64,000 nucleotides of DNA from Lacticaseibacillus saniviri JCM 17471 = DSM 24301 (lineage in GTDB: Bacteria; Bacillota; Bacilli; Lactobacillales; Lactobacillaceae). Each line of letters begins with the position of its first letter. Within the stretch, counting starts at the first letter, position 1. The stretch covers positions 17,884 through 81,883 of the forward strand of contig NZ_BBBX01000008.1 of the NCBI RefSeq assembly GCF_001311785.1. Reading direction: 5' to 3'. A program made the position numbers and the translations under genes. The notes below the pieces were generated by a model. The model was not told where the DNA came from. It made no database searches and saw only the letters and a list, made by a program, of their open reading frames with translations. Below, piece by piece: positions 1 to 9,890 of this stretch.

Positions 1-258
1 CCACTGATTGCCGCCCAGGTTGTACCAAGTTTGGCCGTTGACTGTGGTTTGTCCCGTGACCTTCCAGCTTGAGCCGTGCGCGAGTTTGCGATCACCGATG
101 GGCTTGCCATTGGGCGCGTCGAACAACGCCACCCCGTAACCCGCCACATAGTTAATATAACCCACGTTAAAATCCAAAGTTGCCGCTTGCGTCGTTACCG
201 CAGGCACAACCAGCATGCTCGCGCCGATAGCGGCTCCGAGGACACTCCGATACGTCAT
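1..258 (-). CDS. Secreted SLAP/SH3-like repeat protein, N-terminal part (cut by window edge)
   Basis: The minus strand is open for 86 codons from an ATG at 258-256 to the window edge. It starts with a signal peptide: Arg4, a hydrophobic stretch, and likely cleavage after TTQA near residue 25. One repeat module follows, with the order INYVAGYGV, GSSWKV, WYNLGGNQW. The same module type occurs in the genes at 576 and 3502. Modules of this kind (SLAP or GW/SH3-like) are known to hold exported proteins to the cell wall. A purine-rich GGATGGG stretch lies about 5 bases upstream of the ATG. The C-terminus, and any catalytic domain, are outside the window, so only a wall-associated role is inferred. 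Confidence 0.7.
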   Translation of the reverse strand, partial: MTYRSVLGAAIGASMLVVPAVTTQAATLDFNVGYINYVAGYGVALFDAPNGKPIGDRKLAHGSSWKVTGQTTVNGQTWYNLGGNQW

Positions 259-575
259 GATATCCCATCCTTTTTGTCTGAATACTCACATTGTAGCACC
301 GGATGACGATTGCTTAATGTCAGTTTGCTAACAATTTAGCAAAGGTATCAAAATGACCATCCAATAAGTTTGATCCCCGATATTGATGCTATTTCTAAAA
401 TCACAGGCTATTAACCATCAAAGAGATGTTTTAATGATTGTTAAAACCAAATTCTTGCACCACTAATCATTTTATTTATACTGAGAAGCGTATTAATGAA
501 AACCGTCACAGACAAGCCACCTAAAACATAGTGACTGCATGTCCGATTTCAATTATTTTTAGGGGGGTCTTGCCA
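259..575. other. Divergent intergenic region between two surface-protein genes
   Basis: This AT-rich stretch separates the minus-strand gene at 258 from the plus-strand gene at 576. It must hold both promoters. I could not pick a convincing -35/-10 pair, and I see no hairpin terminator and no open frame worth calling. Confidence 0.4.
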
Positions 576-2398
576 GTGTTAAAAAATAAGCATCAGATGG
601 CACAGTATGGAGCCACGAGCCAAAGTAAGGAACACTTTAAGCAATACAAATCGGGTCAATTTTGGGCTACATCCATGATGACCTTGGCTCTTGTGGCCAG
701 TGGACTCTCTTTCGCAACTGCTTCTGCAAACAATGTCCACGCTGACACCACAACATCAACGTCAACACAAGATTGGGGTCCCGTCAAAACCAAAATAGGG
801 TTTTATATGAAGTCGATTCACCCAAATACAATGATTGGTGAGCCAGTTTACGTCACGGGCATCCAAACAAGTCTTATCGATGCTGAACAACTAAAACCAC
901 TTCTGCCACCTGGTTATGCGCTCGACGGCGAAGTGACACAAAGATACGGCCAGATGCTCGTTTGGATTCCCGTCATTCCTGTTCCCGTCACTAACAAGGT
1001 CAACTATGAGGACGTGGCATCTGGTGAGATTGTAGGTACTGGGAAGGACATTTCAGGGACTTACGATACAGCAGTGACCCCTAATGATGCACCGGATGAT
1101 TATACTATCGTGCCTGGCCAATCATTCAAACTAGGCCCTGATGGCACGGTGCTGACCGTTGAAGTACAAAAATCATCGCACAGGTGACAAATAAGATTAA
1201 CTATGTCGACGCAACATCCGGCAAAGTGATTGCTGCTGGTAAAGATGTCACTGGCAAGCCCGGCGATTCGGTCGTCCCCGACGATATTCCGATCGGTTAT
1301 AAGGTGGTGCCTAATCAAGTCCTAACAGTCGGTGCAGATGGCACTACCATATCCGTCCAACTTGTGCCCGCCACAGTCACTAACAAAGTTGTGTACGTGG
1401 ACAACAAAGGCACGCTGATTCAAGCTGGGAAAGATGTCACCGGCAAGTTTGGTGACGCAGTGACACCTGCCGATGTTCCTGCCGGCTACGAATTAGTCCC
1501 CGGGCAAACGCTTCATCTCGGCACAAATGATTCAACACTCAAGATTACCGTTAAAAAGACGACGCCTAGCAATCCAGGCAATGGTAATAATGGCGGCAAC
1601 ACGGGCAATGGCGTTGACACCGGAGACGGGGGTAGCACTGGAGATCTACCAAGTACCGGTGGTAACAACAATAACATAAGCAATCCCACTCATAACGACA
1701 AGCCAAGCAATCCTAATGATGGATCAGATTCAAGCCAACTCGGCAATCCGCTCCATGGTCTCGTGGCCACTGTCGCTACTGACAATAATGGCAGTAATGC
1801 ACTAATTTACGATCGTCCAGGCAGCCAGCAATTAGTAACCGGTTCTGCTTGGAAAGCCTATCGCGTCTATACGGACAACAATGGCACTGTCTGGTACAAC
1901 TTGGGTGGTAACCAATGGATTAAGGCCGCCGCAGTTATTTTGGATGCAAAGGCGGTTCATAATACCCCATTAAATACCGTCGGGACAGTTGTTCGCGGTG
2001 CTGGTGTTCCTGTTTACACCAAGCCCGGTATTGGCGGTCAAACAACTGGCGAAGTGTTGAAGGTCGGTTCTGCTTGGAAAATCAGCTCAACCCTCGTCAC
2101 ATCAGACGGACAAGTCTGGTATCACGTTGGCGCAAATCAATGGATTAAGGCCACGGATATCACTTTGGGAAACGTGCAACCCATTCATGGTGTGGCGACT
2201 ATTAACTATGTCAAAGGTTACGGCATCAATGTTTGGAACAATCCTCAAGGCACGCGTTTCAACGGCAAACGCCTTACGACCGGTTCAGCATGGCGAGTGT
2301 TCGCCAAAACAACAGGTGCTAACGGCCACGTCTTCTATAACGTCGGCGGCAACCAATGGATTGACAGTGCCTACGTTAACTTCAAGCATATTAATTAA
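576..2398 (+). CDS. Large exported MucBP-like/SLAP repeat protein, frameshifted as read
   Basis: As read, one frame stops at 1187 and the next opens at 1184. One extra A in the A5 run at 1168-1172 joins them into a 607-residue protein. I chose the GTG at 576 because AGGGGGG (561-567) lies 8 bases upstream. The N-terminus carries a KxYKxGKxW-type signal (here KQYKSGQFW) followed by a hydrophobic stretch. A unique segment of about 100 residues comes next. Then come three MucBP-like repeats of about 62 residues, each starting VTNK and containing GKD(I/V)(S/T)G. A Gly/Asn/Ser-rich linker follows, and three C-terminal SLAP/SH3-like modules (GSAWK, NQWI). LPSTGG occurs in the linker, but no membrane segment follows it, so it is not a sortase signal. 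Attachment is probably through the C-terminal modules, as in the genes at 1 and 3502. A role in adhesion is likely but not shown. Confidence 0.7.
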
Positions 2399-2449
2399 CA
2401 TCATAACTTGAACAACTCTCATCATTATTTGATAGAAATAACAAATAAA

Positions 2450-2495
2450 AAGTGACCTGTCCCCAGACCAATTGGTTTGGGGACAGGTCACTTTT
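2450..2495. terminator. Bidirectional intrinsic terminator
   Basis: A perfect stem of about 16 bp (AAGTGACCTGTCCCCA with its complement) has A-rich and T-rich flanks on its two sides. It can end both the MucBP-like gene and transcription of the tRNA gene from the right. Confidence 0.85.
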
Positions 2496-2582
2496 GCGCA
2501 GGATTCCGAAAACATTCTACCAGCAACAAAAGAGGCAACAGCACGTATTCCCGCGTCCTGTTGCCTCACTTGATTATGATAA

Positions 2583-2654
2583 CTGCTCAGGTTGGATTCG
2601 AACCAACGACCCTCTGATTAACAGTCAGACATTCTACCGCTGAACTACTGAGCA
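2583..2654 (-). tRNA. tRNA-Asn (anticodon GTT)
   Basis: The 72-nt cloverleaf on the minus strand has acceptor arms TGCTCAG and CTGAGCA with discriminator G. The D-loop is AGCGGTAGA, the anticodon loop is CTGTTAA with anticodon GTT, and the T-arm carries the GGTTCGAATCC consensus. CCA is not encoded. It stands alone here, with a terminator hairpin about 90 bases downstream at 2450-2495. Confidence 0.93.
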
Positions 2655-2838
2655 ATGTTTTGTTGTTAGTATATTCTCATATAACCATTAACATTGCAAG
2701 CAAAAATCACCTTTTTAATTTAATTCAAATTATTTTACGTCAGCCACACAATCCTAAGAGTTATCAAAAACCCAATGTCAATCCATGCATTGTTATCCTG
2801 GTTAGCTTATAATGAATGATAGAAAGGTTGTGGAAACT

Positions 2839-3423
2839 ATGGATGAGCCTTATCCAAAAATGCACCAGCCCGGTGATTTGCGCTTACCAACAGCGACTGG
2901 GAACACCCAGCCCCTTTGGCAAGCACTCGCTAAGTTGGTCCCTGATTTCAATGGTCGGCGCGTCCTTGCGATTCATTCCGGCGATGGCTGGTTCTGCCGC
3001 TACGCTGTGAATCATGGTGCCATTGCTGTCTTAGGCATTGATGATCTGCCTAGCAATATCACCGCTTCCCGCAAGACGGCGAGCTCTGATCGTTTGCGCT
3101 ATCGCATCATGCCCGACCACGCGCTAGACCGGATCACCGGTACTTATGATTACGTGTTAGGCACATTCGATGCGCTGAACCCCGAGTTTCATCAAGCAAC
3201 CGAGGCTCTCAGTAAGCGACTGACCCCAAGCGGTCAAATGCTGGTGACAGTGAATACATCGACTGAGATACCCGCAACAGATGAACGCCTACAATTACAA
3301 CAACTCGTCAGCGATCAGCTCGTCATCAATCGCTGGTATCAGATTCACGATACACGCTTGAATCAAAATCAACAGCTTCACTTCTTATTAAGTGCTCAAC
3401 GTCGAATTCGCAGCTATCACTAG
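2839..3423 (+). CDS. Class I SAM-dependent methyltransferase-like protein
   Basis: The frame encodes 194 residues from the ATG at 2839. An in-frame ATG at 2812 is less likely, because it overlaps a TATAAT box at 2808-2813 that could be this gene's own -10. AGAAAGG at 2821-2827 would serve the 2839 start. The fold signature is a degenerate Rossmann motif I (VLAIHSGDGW, about residues 42-51), an acidic post-I motif (GIDD) and a later YDYVLGTFDAL segment. Such proteins transfer a methyl group from S-adenosylmethionine, but the substrate cannot be told. The usual GxGxG is only partly kept (SGDG), so activity is less certain than the fold. It is monocistronic and cytoplasmic. Confidence 0.6.
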   Translation: MDEPYPKMHQPGDLRLPTATGNTQPLWQALAKLVPDFNGRRVLAIHSGDGWFCRYAVNHGAIAVLGIDDLPSNITASRKTASSDRLRYRIMPDHALDRITGTYDYVLGTFDALNPEFHQATEALSKRLTPSGQMLVTVNTSTEIPATDERLQLQQLVSDQLVINRWYQIHDTRLNQNQQLHFLLSAQRRIRSYH

Positions 3424-3501
3424 TTCCCTTTCCACTGTGCCACAATATCCGTAAGAAGTGACTGATGCATCCGCGCTTCTCACGCTTAGGAGGATTTTAC
3501 T

Positions 3502-5019
3502 ATGAAGAAATTTATTACCGCTTCTGCCCTGGTCTTAATGAGCCTATCTGCTGGGATTGCAGTGGTCAACAATACATCGACAGCAACGCCTGTGTATGCC
3601 GCAACCACGGTTTTCTCACAAAAGGATCTCGCTCAAATCGCTGCCATCAAAAAGACTTATTCGCAGTTGGATCAGACCGTTTATCCCTATGATGATCTGT
3701 ACGCCGAACCACCACGCTTTGACTATCCCTTCTCCGCAGGTAAAATCAAACCTCAGTACGTGGATGCATCAGTGGATTGGATGAATTATTTCCGTGAAAT
3801 CGCGGGTTTAACCGCGGTACCGGCTACTGACTATCTCAATAAGAAGTCTCAGATTGCCGCAGCCTCCATGGCGGCTGCACAAGTGAATCCAAACTTGGAT
3901 CAACACGGTTTGAATAACGCATCAAAGCCTTATTATGTGCCTGCCTCGACTTGGTCCGCCGCAAAGGACACGACTAGCTCAAGTAATCTCTACTTCCATT
4001 ATGGACAGGATTCCCCGAGCGACACAATCAGCGCGTTAATCGCTGATAATTTCAATCTCAATGGGAGTAACGATACTGGGCATCGTGCTTGGATGCTGTC
4101 ATCACGCTTATCTGCCTTTGGGATCGGGGTGGCGATTGGTAGTAACGGCTGGCGGTTTGCCAACCAATCAATTATCAATCCGAGTGATTATACCCGCACC
4201 CCAACCAAGAACATCGTGACCTACCCCGGTAACGGCGTCTTTCCAATCGAAGAACTCACCCAGCGCGCGACCTATAACAATCCAATTCCGTGGTCTGCTT
4301 ATTTTGCCTCTGGTGAAAGCATTCCAACAACAGGCCTGAGTGTCACAATTAAGAATGACACGACCGGTAAAGTTGGGTCCGGCGCCCAAGTCGGCAACTA
4401 CAATCAAGGGTTCTTCGGTGGCTATGATGCGGTCATCACCTTCATTCCAAAGAATGTCACGCTCACTGCCGGCAACCAATACACCGTCACTATCAAGGGC
4501 TTAGGCAGCCAGTATCCAAATGGTTATACCTATAGCTTCAAGCTGTTCAATGTGACCCAGGGCAACACCACGGGGACCACAACATCTAACAAGCAAGTCG
4601 ATACATGGACAAGTGGTAGTGGCACAATCAAATATGTCTCAAACTACAGCATCGCGACTTGGAATCAACCAGGTAACGGCCGTAAAATGGTCAGCAAGTT
4701 GAAGTCCGGCAGTACCGTCAAATATGTTGGACGCAACTACAGCGCTGGTACTTACTGGTACAAGCTGAGTGATGGGACCTGGATCGATGGCACCTATCTC
4801 CAAACAGGGAGTGCTGCGGCAGCCGGTGCCAAAACCGTCAACTACGCGCCTGGATACGGGATTGCCGTATGGAACAGCCCTTACTTCAATAAGCGGGCCA
4901 CCGGCAAAACACTCAAGACGGGGACGCGTTGGAAGACATTCAAGACCGTCACTGTCAATAACCACACCTGGTACAACTTGGGTGGTAATCAGTGGATGGA
5001 CGGCAGCTATTTGAAATAG
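3502..5019 (+). CDS. Exported CAP-domain protein with C-terminal SLAP/SH3-like repeats
   Basis: An intact frame of 505 residues follows a strong AGGAGG (about 3488-3493). A signal peptide ends near residue 33 (VYAA). The CAP (SCP-like) domain spans roughly residues 85-240. It shows the family's two key regions, a His in LDQHGL (about residue 135) and a second His in GHRAWM (about 194). A beta-rich segment of about 100 residues follows. Two SLAP/SH3-like modules close the protein at about 373-438 and 442-505, each ending in a W-x-D-G-(T/S)-Y motif. CAP proteins are extracellular, with roles ranging from lipid binding to wall-associated functions, and the exact activity here is unknown. The C-terminal modules match those at 1-258 and in the MucBP-like protein, so all three are probably held in the same wall layer. 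Confidence 0.8.
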   Translation: MKKFITASALVLMSLSAGIAVVNNTSTATPVYAATTVFSQKDLAQIAAIKKTYSQLDQTVYPYDDLYAEPPRFDYPFSAGKIKPQYVDASVDWMNYFREIAGLTAVPATDYLNKKSQIAAASMAAAQVNPNLDQHGLNNASKPYYVPASTWSAAKDTTSSSNLYFHYGQDSPSDTISALIADNFNLNGSNDTGHRAWMLSSRLSAFGIGVAIGSNGWRFANQSIINPSDYTRTPTKNIVTYPGNGVFPIEELTQRATYNNPIPWSAYFASGESIPTTGLSVTIKNDTTGKVGSGAQVGNYNQGFFGGYDAVITFIPKNVTLTAGNQYTVTIKGLGSQYPNGYTYSFKLFNVTQGNTTGTTTSNKQVDTWTSGSGTIKYVSNYSIATWNQPGNGRKMVSKLKSGSTVKYVGRNYSAGTYWYKLSDGTWIDGTYLQTGSAAAAGAKTVNYAPGYGIAVWNSPYFNKRATGKTLKTGTRWKTFKTVTVNNHTWYNLGGNQWMDGSYLK

Positions 5020-5024
5020 ATACA

Positions 5025-5250
5025 GAGCGCGAACCCACACGGTTTGGTTGTGAGCACTAACGGAACAAGCGGTAAATTGCGATTTATGCAATTACCGCTT
5101 GTTTTTGTTAGGCGGAACAGGCAGTGTGGTTGAGCGCGTTTATGTTGCGACAAGGCCCGTTTAAAAATCGAGCACTAACGGACTTTGAGCAACATGGCGG
5201 TTTATGCCATGAGCGAAAAGTGAGTTAGGCGGAGATTGTTGGGGCTTGGA
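5025..5250 (+). repeat. Repeat family A: modules U1 (5025-5125) and U2 (5151-5250)
   Basis: Two related modules follow the stop of the CAP gene. Both contain the frame GAGCACTAACGGA, then a hairpin, then GTTAGGCGGA. In U1 the hairpin is terminator-like. In U2 it is an imperfect palindrome with nested arms CAAGGCCC/GGGGCTTG, CTAAC/GTTAG and CATGGC/GCCATG. Further copies lie at 9647-9860, 13029-13126, 15400-15545, 18964-19106 and 43825-44049. Confidence 0.8.
5064..5107 (+). terminator. Intrinsic terminator inside repeat module U1
   Basis: A stem with left arm AACAAGCGGTAAATTGC is followed by a run of five T. It probably ends the CAP-protein transcript. Confidence 0.8.
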
Positions 5251-5263
5251 GCACGTTTAGACC

Positions 5264-5305
5264 AAAAAAGGAACCACGAGTTTATGTCTCGCGGTTCCTT
5301 TTTTT
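5264..5305. terminator. Bidirectional terminator between convergent genes
   Basis: The stem GGAACC(A/G)CGAG is flanked by A6 and T7, between the CAP gene and the convergent ydbT-like gene whose stop lies 4 bases further on. Confidence 0.85.
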
Positions 5306-5308
5306 GCT

Positions 5309-6726
5309 TCAATCAACCATTGGATTGGGTAATGATGGCGCGTACCATTGCCACACCAGCTTACCAACTGATTTTGGCAGATATTTGATCGTGATTTCTT
5401 GATTGCTATTGCCGTGCCGGACATTAATGACGACGTGCACTAAGGTGTGACGCAACAAAATTGGCTGTTGCAAAACTAGCGATTGCACCTTGTTGCGTGG
5501 CACCACATACCGTGAGCGGCCAAATGCGTGTCCGACTTGAGCGACCAACAATTGTTGATTAAATCCGATTGCACCCTGACGTGCCGCATACAAGCCCTGT
5601 AGCGCCACGACGAGTAACCAAATGACTGCAAGGCTCCACCAGAGTGGCGATGTCCATTGTCGCACAATGAAAAGGATGATAGCGACAAAAATGCCATTCC
5701 CAAGCATCATATTGCGACTGTATCGCCAGTACGTGCTGCTTGGCACCTTGGTTGCCTCAGGATAGGCAACGGGTGACCAATTCACAAATGGCTGCACCGT
5801 CTGCAATAAGCGGTTCTCCTTGAGCACCGGAATCATCACCAGATTACTGTTGGCCTGATCATCCGCCGCTTTTGATGCCGTGAGCGCTTGAACCGTGAAC
5901 AAGTGTAGCCATTGTCGAATGATGTTTTGATTGAAACGCAGTGCCTGAATGCGGTCCGGTGCCACACTGACTTGATTGCGCTGGAAAAAGCCACGTTCCG
6001 TGACCAATTTTCCTGATTGCACCGACAGACTGAAGCGATAGTATTTTGCAACTGATTCAGATAGGACACGACTAATCCCAAAATAAGAAACAGCATCACT
6101 AGGCCGACAATCAAAAAGATTCCCAACGTCAGCAGCTGATTCTGGGCCTGGCGAATCCAAGCCTTGGGCAATAGATCATCCAACCGGCCAAACAACCAGA
6201 GTGCCCCTAATAGAATAGGAATCACACCGAGACTGGTCCAAGCATACTGATTGAGATCACTACTCGAGATCGTGTAAGCGAGTTCGGGTGTCGCAGCCGC
6301 TACTGTGTCAGTTTGCTTGAGGGCTGCGAGCACACTCTCATCCACGGCCGGTAACATTGCCTCAGGCCGCCCGCTATCGTGACCCGAAGTTTCAATACTC
6401 AGCTCGACCACATGGAATGGTTTGAAAAAGAACCACTGCTTCTGCTGAATGGTCTGAATGTTTGCCAGTGGAATGTGCGTCACCTTTTTGGCAATCAGGC
6501 CATTTTGGATTGTCAGCACGCCGTTAGCAATGCCGTAGCGGAAAAAGAGCCAGCGCCAAAGTGCCACAATGGCTGCCAAAGCCAGAACACCGACCACCGT
6601 CAGAAAACCGACAAGCCAGCCGCCGCGAATCAATGAATTAACCACGCCGATTAATGCAACAAGCCCCACTTGCCTCAAAAAACGATCCATAAAAATAGGA
6701 ATCGACAGAAGATGTAGTCTACTCAT
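5309..6726 (-). CDS. ydbT: YdbT-like PH-domain (bPH2/DUF304) membrane protein, frameshifted as read
   Basis: Two overlapping frames join into one 472-residue protein when the T4 run at 6044-6047 (A4 on the coding strand) gains one base. Translation then passes from YLNQLQ into KYYRFSLSV. The protein has two membrane-segment pairs near the N-terminus and in the middle (about residues 200-265), and another near residues 350-390. These alternate with cytoplasmic PH-like domains containing THIPLANIQTI, NQVSVAPDRIQ and VVPRNKVQSL, the repeated bPH2 signature of B. subtilis YdbT. The ATG at 6726 overlaps the end of the ydbS-like gene by 8 bases, so the two are translationally coupled. YdbS/YdbT proteins form a conserved membrane pair. 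Their biochemical role is not settled, though protection against antimicrobial compounds has been reported for some. Confidence 0.75.
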
Positions 6727-7179
6727 CGCGCGCCTCCTGTGCGAGTGCGAGCAGCCGTTGTTGCAGCTGCTCAGCCACTTCTGGTGTGACCCCCGCGATT
6801 GTGTGCGATGTCGAAGCGGTATCAACAGTCACCGCTTGAAGGTGTTGCCACTGCAGTAGTGGCCCGGCTTCCAACGTCACATTTTGAATCCGTGAAATTG
6901 GAATCGCCTCAAACTTCCGCACAAAAATCCTGATTGCAGTTCCAGTGCAAGTGGTGAAATCTGATACCGCCAGAAGCGATACCGGTATGGCACAATCGCA
7001 AATAAGCCACCACCCACGACAATCGCCATCACTAGTACGGTAATGCCCATCCACGCCGGCCAGTGGAAGAAGTGCTGCAAGGCAAAGAGTCCCCCAATCA
7101 GTGCCAGCAGCACGACTAGCCAGATGGTTGCTGTCAGCCGCCAGATTCGTTGTATTTGTTTCGGTAATTGTTCACCCAT
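6719..7179 (-). CDS. ydbS: YdbS-like PH-domain membrane protein, frameshifted as read
   Basis: With one base added to the A5 run at 6923-6927 (T5 on the coding strand) the two frames merge into a 153-residue protein of the usual YdbS size. It has two membrane segments (about residues 20-38 and 43-62), then a single bPH2 domain with the typical FEAIPISRIQNV and LQAVTVDTAS motifs. I chose the ATG at 7179 over a GTG three codons upstream. Both follow the purine-rich GTGGGTGGG stretch. It is the first gene of the ydbS-ydbT pair and overlaps ydbT by 8 bases. The product is expected in the membrane together with YdbT. Confidence 0.72.
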
Positions 7180-7260
7180 AGTACCCACCCACTTTTCTAA
7201 GTTGCACTCATTATACTGTGGTTATGGTTAAAAGAGAATTCTCAACCTTGATTAAACACA

Positions 7261-7304
7261 AAAAGGGAGGTGTGATAAAACTACGTTTTATCACGCCTCC
7301 CTTT
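7261..7304. terminator. Hairpin terminator attached to repeat family B
   Basis: The long stem AAAGGGAGGTGTGATAAAAC pairs with a near-complement and has A/T runs on both sides. On the minus strand it lies just after repeat copy B1 and would end the amidotransferase transcript. Confidence 0.8.
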
Positions 7305-7330
7305 CCAATTTCCGCCCAAAATAGATTATT

Positions 7331-7445
7331 CGCGTTCCAAAAGACTGAGAATTCCGGTTAACTTGGATTGATTCAAAGCCTAAGTTCAGGCTTTATTATC
7401 AATCCCTGTTAATCCTCATTCTCAAAGCATCTTTTGTCACAGCTC
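7331..7445 (-). repeat. Repeat family B, copy B1 (structured 3'-UTR-like element)
   Basis: This element of about 115 bp is shared with 9959-10072 and 13241-13355. Read either way it folds into one long stem. The outer arms are TGAGAAT/ATTCTCA, the middle arms GGTTAACTTGGATTG/CAATCCCTGTTAATCC, and the tip AAAGCC/GGCTTT. In each case it sits 3' of a minus-strand gene and is followed by a terminator hairpin. Confidence 0.8.
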
Positions 7446-7493
7446 TTATACATTACGTAGACTAATCAACAAACGTGCTGCCAAAAGTCGATC

Positions 7494-8144
7494 TTATCCG
7501 AATAATTGATCCAGAATCGCAAACAGTGGCGCGCGATCCAACGCTGGCGCCGCCTTAATCGCGTCGACGGGTTGAACAAAGTCACCGGATGCCTGAACCA
7601 GCAAATCCTCATCCACAATTGCCGCAATCATGTCGGGTGTCAATTCCCAGTGAAATTGCAGGCCGACAATATTGTCGTGATAGATGAATCCCTGGTTAGG
7701 CGTGAGTTCGCTGGTATACAGCAAGTCACTACCAGGCAGTGTGCTCATCGCTTCACCGTGTAAGTGAAAAGCGTTCAACTCGTTGCCCGTCGCCAATTCT
7801 TTTACCGGCCAAAAACCGACTTCTGGTGCCGTGTTTTGGTAGACGCTGGCACCGAATGCGCGCACGATTTGTTGCGCACCTAAGCAAATGCCGAGCACGG
7901 GACGATCCAACTTATCCAAGCTCCGAATCAAGATGCGCTCCGCTGCGAGCCATGGTGCATCATCATTCACGCTCATTGGGCCACCCAAAATAATCATGGC
8001 GTCCATTTCGGCAGGATTGAGCACGGCAATATTCGCCTCTTCATCCAAGCGGTGAATCACAAATTCGATTTCGTGTTGGGCGCCCCAATCCGCAATCGCA
8101 CCCAGTCCTTCCAGTGCAGTATGTTGCATGACATGAATTTTCAT
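7494..8144 (-). CDS. Class I glutamine amidotransferase (GMP synthase-like)
   Basis: An intact 216-residue frame shows the class I GATase triad. The nucleophile Cys87 lies in LGICLGAQ, and His165 and Glu167 in QFHWE. The oxyanion region IILGGPMSVN is near residue 51. Stand-alone proteins of this kind hydrolyse glutamine, or act on gamma-glutamyl compounds, in the cytoplasm. They are often annotated as GMP synthase-like, but the synthetase half is absent and the true substrate is unknown. It is monocistronic. Its 3' side carries repeat element B1 and a terminator. Confidence 0.82.
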   Translation of the reverse strand: MKIHVMQHTALEGLGAIADWGAQHEIEFVIHRLDEEANIAVLNPAEMDAMIILGGPMSVNDDAPWLAAERILIRSLDKLDRPVLGICLGAQQIVRAFGASVYQNTAPEVGFWPVKELATGNELNAFHLHGEAMSTLPGSDLLYTSELTPNQGFIYHDNIVGLQFHWELTPDMIAAIVDEDLLVQASGDFVQPVDAIKAAPALDRAPLFAILDQLFG

Positions 8145-8274
8145 TGTTTAATTTACCTACTCTTCCTATGTTAATCCCAAGTTTATCACACTTACTTGGT
8201 TCAAATTATCCCTTTTTAAGGGAATCAATGCTAGAATAGAGCTAAATCTAGATTGTGAAATGAGGAATGCACAT

Positions 8275-9638
8275 ATGGATAGTGGCCAAGTCGCCTCGAA
8301 TTTGCTGGTGATGGTTGTTACCTTCTTCTTCGCCGCCTTTTTGTGGCAAGTGAATTTGCGTTAGTACAGAGTCGCCCCAGCGCGCTTGAAGAACTACTGA
8401 ATAATGGTGGCGGTAATAAAACGAAATTAAACCGGGCCTTGAAAATGGTCCACAATCTGAACGAATACCTCTCGACCACACAGGTTGGGGTATCCATTGC
8501 GGGGATTGTGTTAGGGTGGATTGGTGAAGCTACCGTAGAATTCTTACTGGTCGACCTTCTGAAACTGACTCACCTCAGTCTGCCTAGCGGTGGCTTACAC
8601 ATCATCGGTGCCATTTTTGGGGTGATCATTCTGACCTACCTCGAAGTGGTCTTAACCGAAATTGTGCCAAAGAACGTCGCGATTGATTTTCCAGTCAAAA
8701 CGCTCCTACTGATTGTCACCCCACTGCACTATTTCCACATCGTCTTCTACCCCTTCGTGTGGTTACTGAACTCTAGTGCGACCGGGATTGTCCGCCTGAT
8801 TGGGATTAAGCCCGCGGATGAAGGTAATGAAGCCTTCACGCAGGCCGAAATTTTGAGTCTCAGTAAGAATGCGGTCACGACCGGTGAATTGGATCAAAAT
8901 GATCTGGTTTACATGCAACGGGCGTTTGATCTCAACGATAAAACCGCGCACGACATCATGGTCGACCGGACGTCCCTTGTCGTTGTCGACATCACTGCGA
9001 CGGTTAAGGAAGTCTTGCGAGACTATCTGCAAGAAGGCTACAGCCGCTTCCCTGTTGTTGCTGATGGCGATAAGGATAAGATTCTGGGTTACGTGTACGT
9101 CTACGATCTGGTCAAGCAATCCCAAGTGGATGACCAAGTCCGTGTCTCCAAGTTACTGCGGGCCATGATTACCGTGCCTGAAGTGACACCAATTCACACC
9201 ATCCTGACCCAAATGATTCAGAAACAAACGCCAATCGTGGTGGTTGTCGATGAATACGGTGGGACCAGCGGGATTGTGACCGATAAGGATATCTACGAGG
9301 AACTGTTCGGGACCGTCAAAGATGAAATCGATGATGTCTCCGATGAATATATTATTAAGGGCGATAAGCCAGATACTTACAGAGTCAGTGGTAAGACCAC
9401 GCTGTATGACTTTGAGCGCTACTTCCGCACTAAGGTTTCCGGATTCGATCAGTCCGACATCATTACGATTGCCGGCTATATCATGGAAGATTATCCCGAT
9501 ATCAAGTTGCACGACAGTATCGATATCGATCGCTACACCTTCACCGTTGTTGATTATCAACGCGGCTACGTCAACTGGTTTGAGGTGACGGAACATCCGG
9601 CACCTGAAGTCAAAGCGGATGAGGAAGAAAAGGATTAG
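8275..9638 (+). CDS. CorC/HlyC-family CNNM-CBS membrane protein, frameshifted as read
   Basis: An ATG at 8275 behind GAGGA opens a frame that breaks at the T5 run 8338-8342. One more T continues AAFFVASEFAL into the long frame, giving 454 residues. The domain order is typical of the family: a CNNM (DUF21) domain with about four membrane segments (residues 1-190), a pair of CBS domains (about 205-330, with the RVSKLLRAM linker) and a C-terminal CorC_HlyC domain (about 345-430). Members are linked to Mg2+/Co2+ efflux or tolerance. The old haemolysin label is not supported by the sequence. It is transcribed alone, with family A repeats directly after its TAG stop. Confidence 0.82.
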
Positions 9639-9646
9639 AGCGCATA

Positions 9647-9860
9647 CAAGGCCCGCTTAGCAATCGAGTACTAGCAAACTTTGAACGTGGTGCCAGTTCG
9701 TGGCACGAGTGAAAAGTAGCTAGACGGAGATTGCTGGGGCTTGGGAACGCGTTTATGTTGTGAGCCCACACGGGTTGACTGTGAGCACTAACGGAGACTA
9801 GCGCTACAATTGCGATTTGTGCAATTGGCGCTAGTTTTTGTTAGGCGGAACAGGCAGTGC
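9647..9860 (+). repeat. Repeat family A: modules U2 (9647-9743) and U1 (9761-9860)
   Basis: This copy is the most diverged of the left-hand ones, yet its pairing is kept. CTAGC/GCTAG replaces CTAAC/GTTAG, and GTGCCA/TGGCAC replaces CATGGC/GCCATG. It begins a few bases after the TAG stop of the CorC-type gene. Confidence 0.8.
9797..9840 (+). terminator. Intrinsic terminator inside repeat module U1
   Basis: Arms ACTAGCGC and GCGCTAGT surround an AATTGC/GCAATT inner stem, followed by T5. It probably ends the CorC-type transcript. Confidence 0.8.
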
Positions 9861-9890
9861 GAGTGGGCACGATTAAAATCAACACGACGA

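Noticed and set aside
1160..1190. Programmed ribosomal frameshift in the MucBP-like gene
   Set aside because: There is no slippery heptamer with a downstream stimulator. The same kind of single-base loss occurs in dozens of unrelated genes in the window.
1640..1665. LPSTGG as a sortase signal in the MucBP-like protein
   Set aside because: No hydrophobic helix or basic tail follows, and 250 residues with three SLAP modules come after it.
2452..2643. Open frame across the terminator and the tRNA
   Set aside because: It reads through a perfect terminator palindrome and antisense to tRNA-Asn, with no ribosome site.
4639..5091. Minus-strand frame opposite the end of the CAP gene
   Set aside because: It is a shadow of the repetitive SLAP modules with no start context or recognisable protein.
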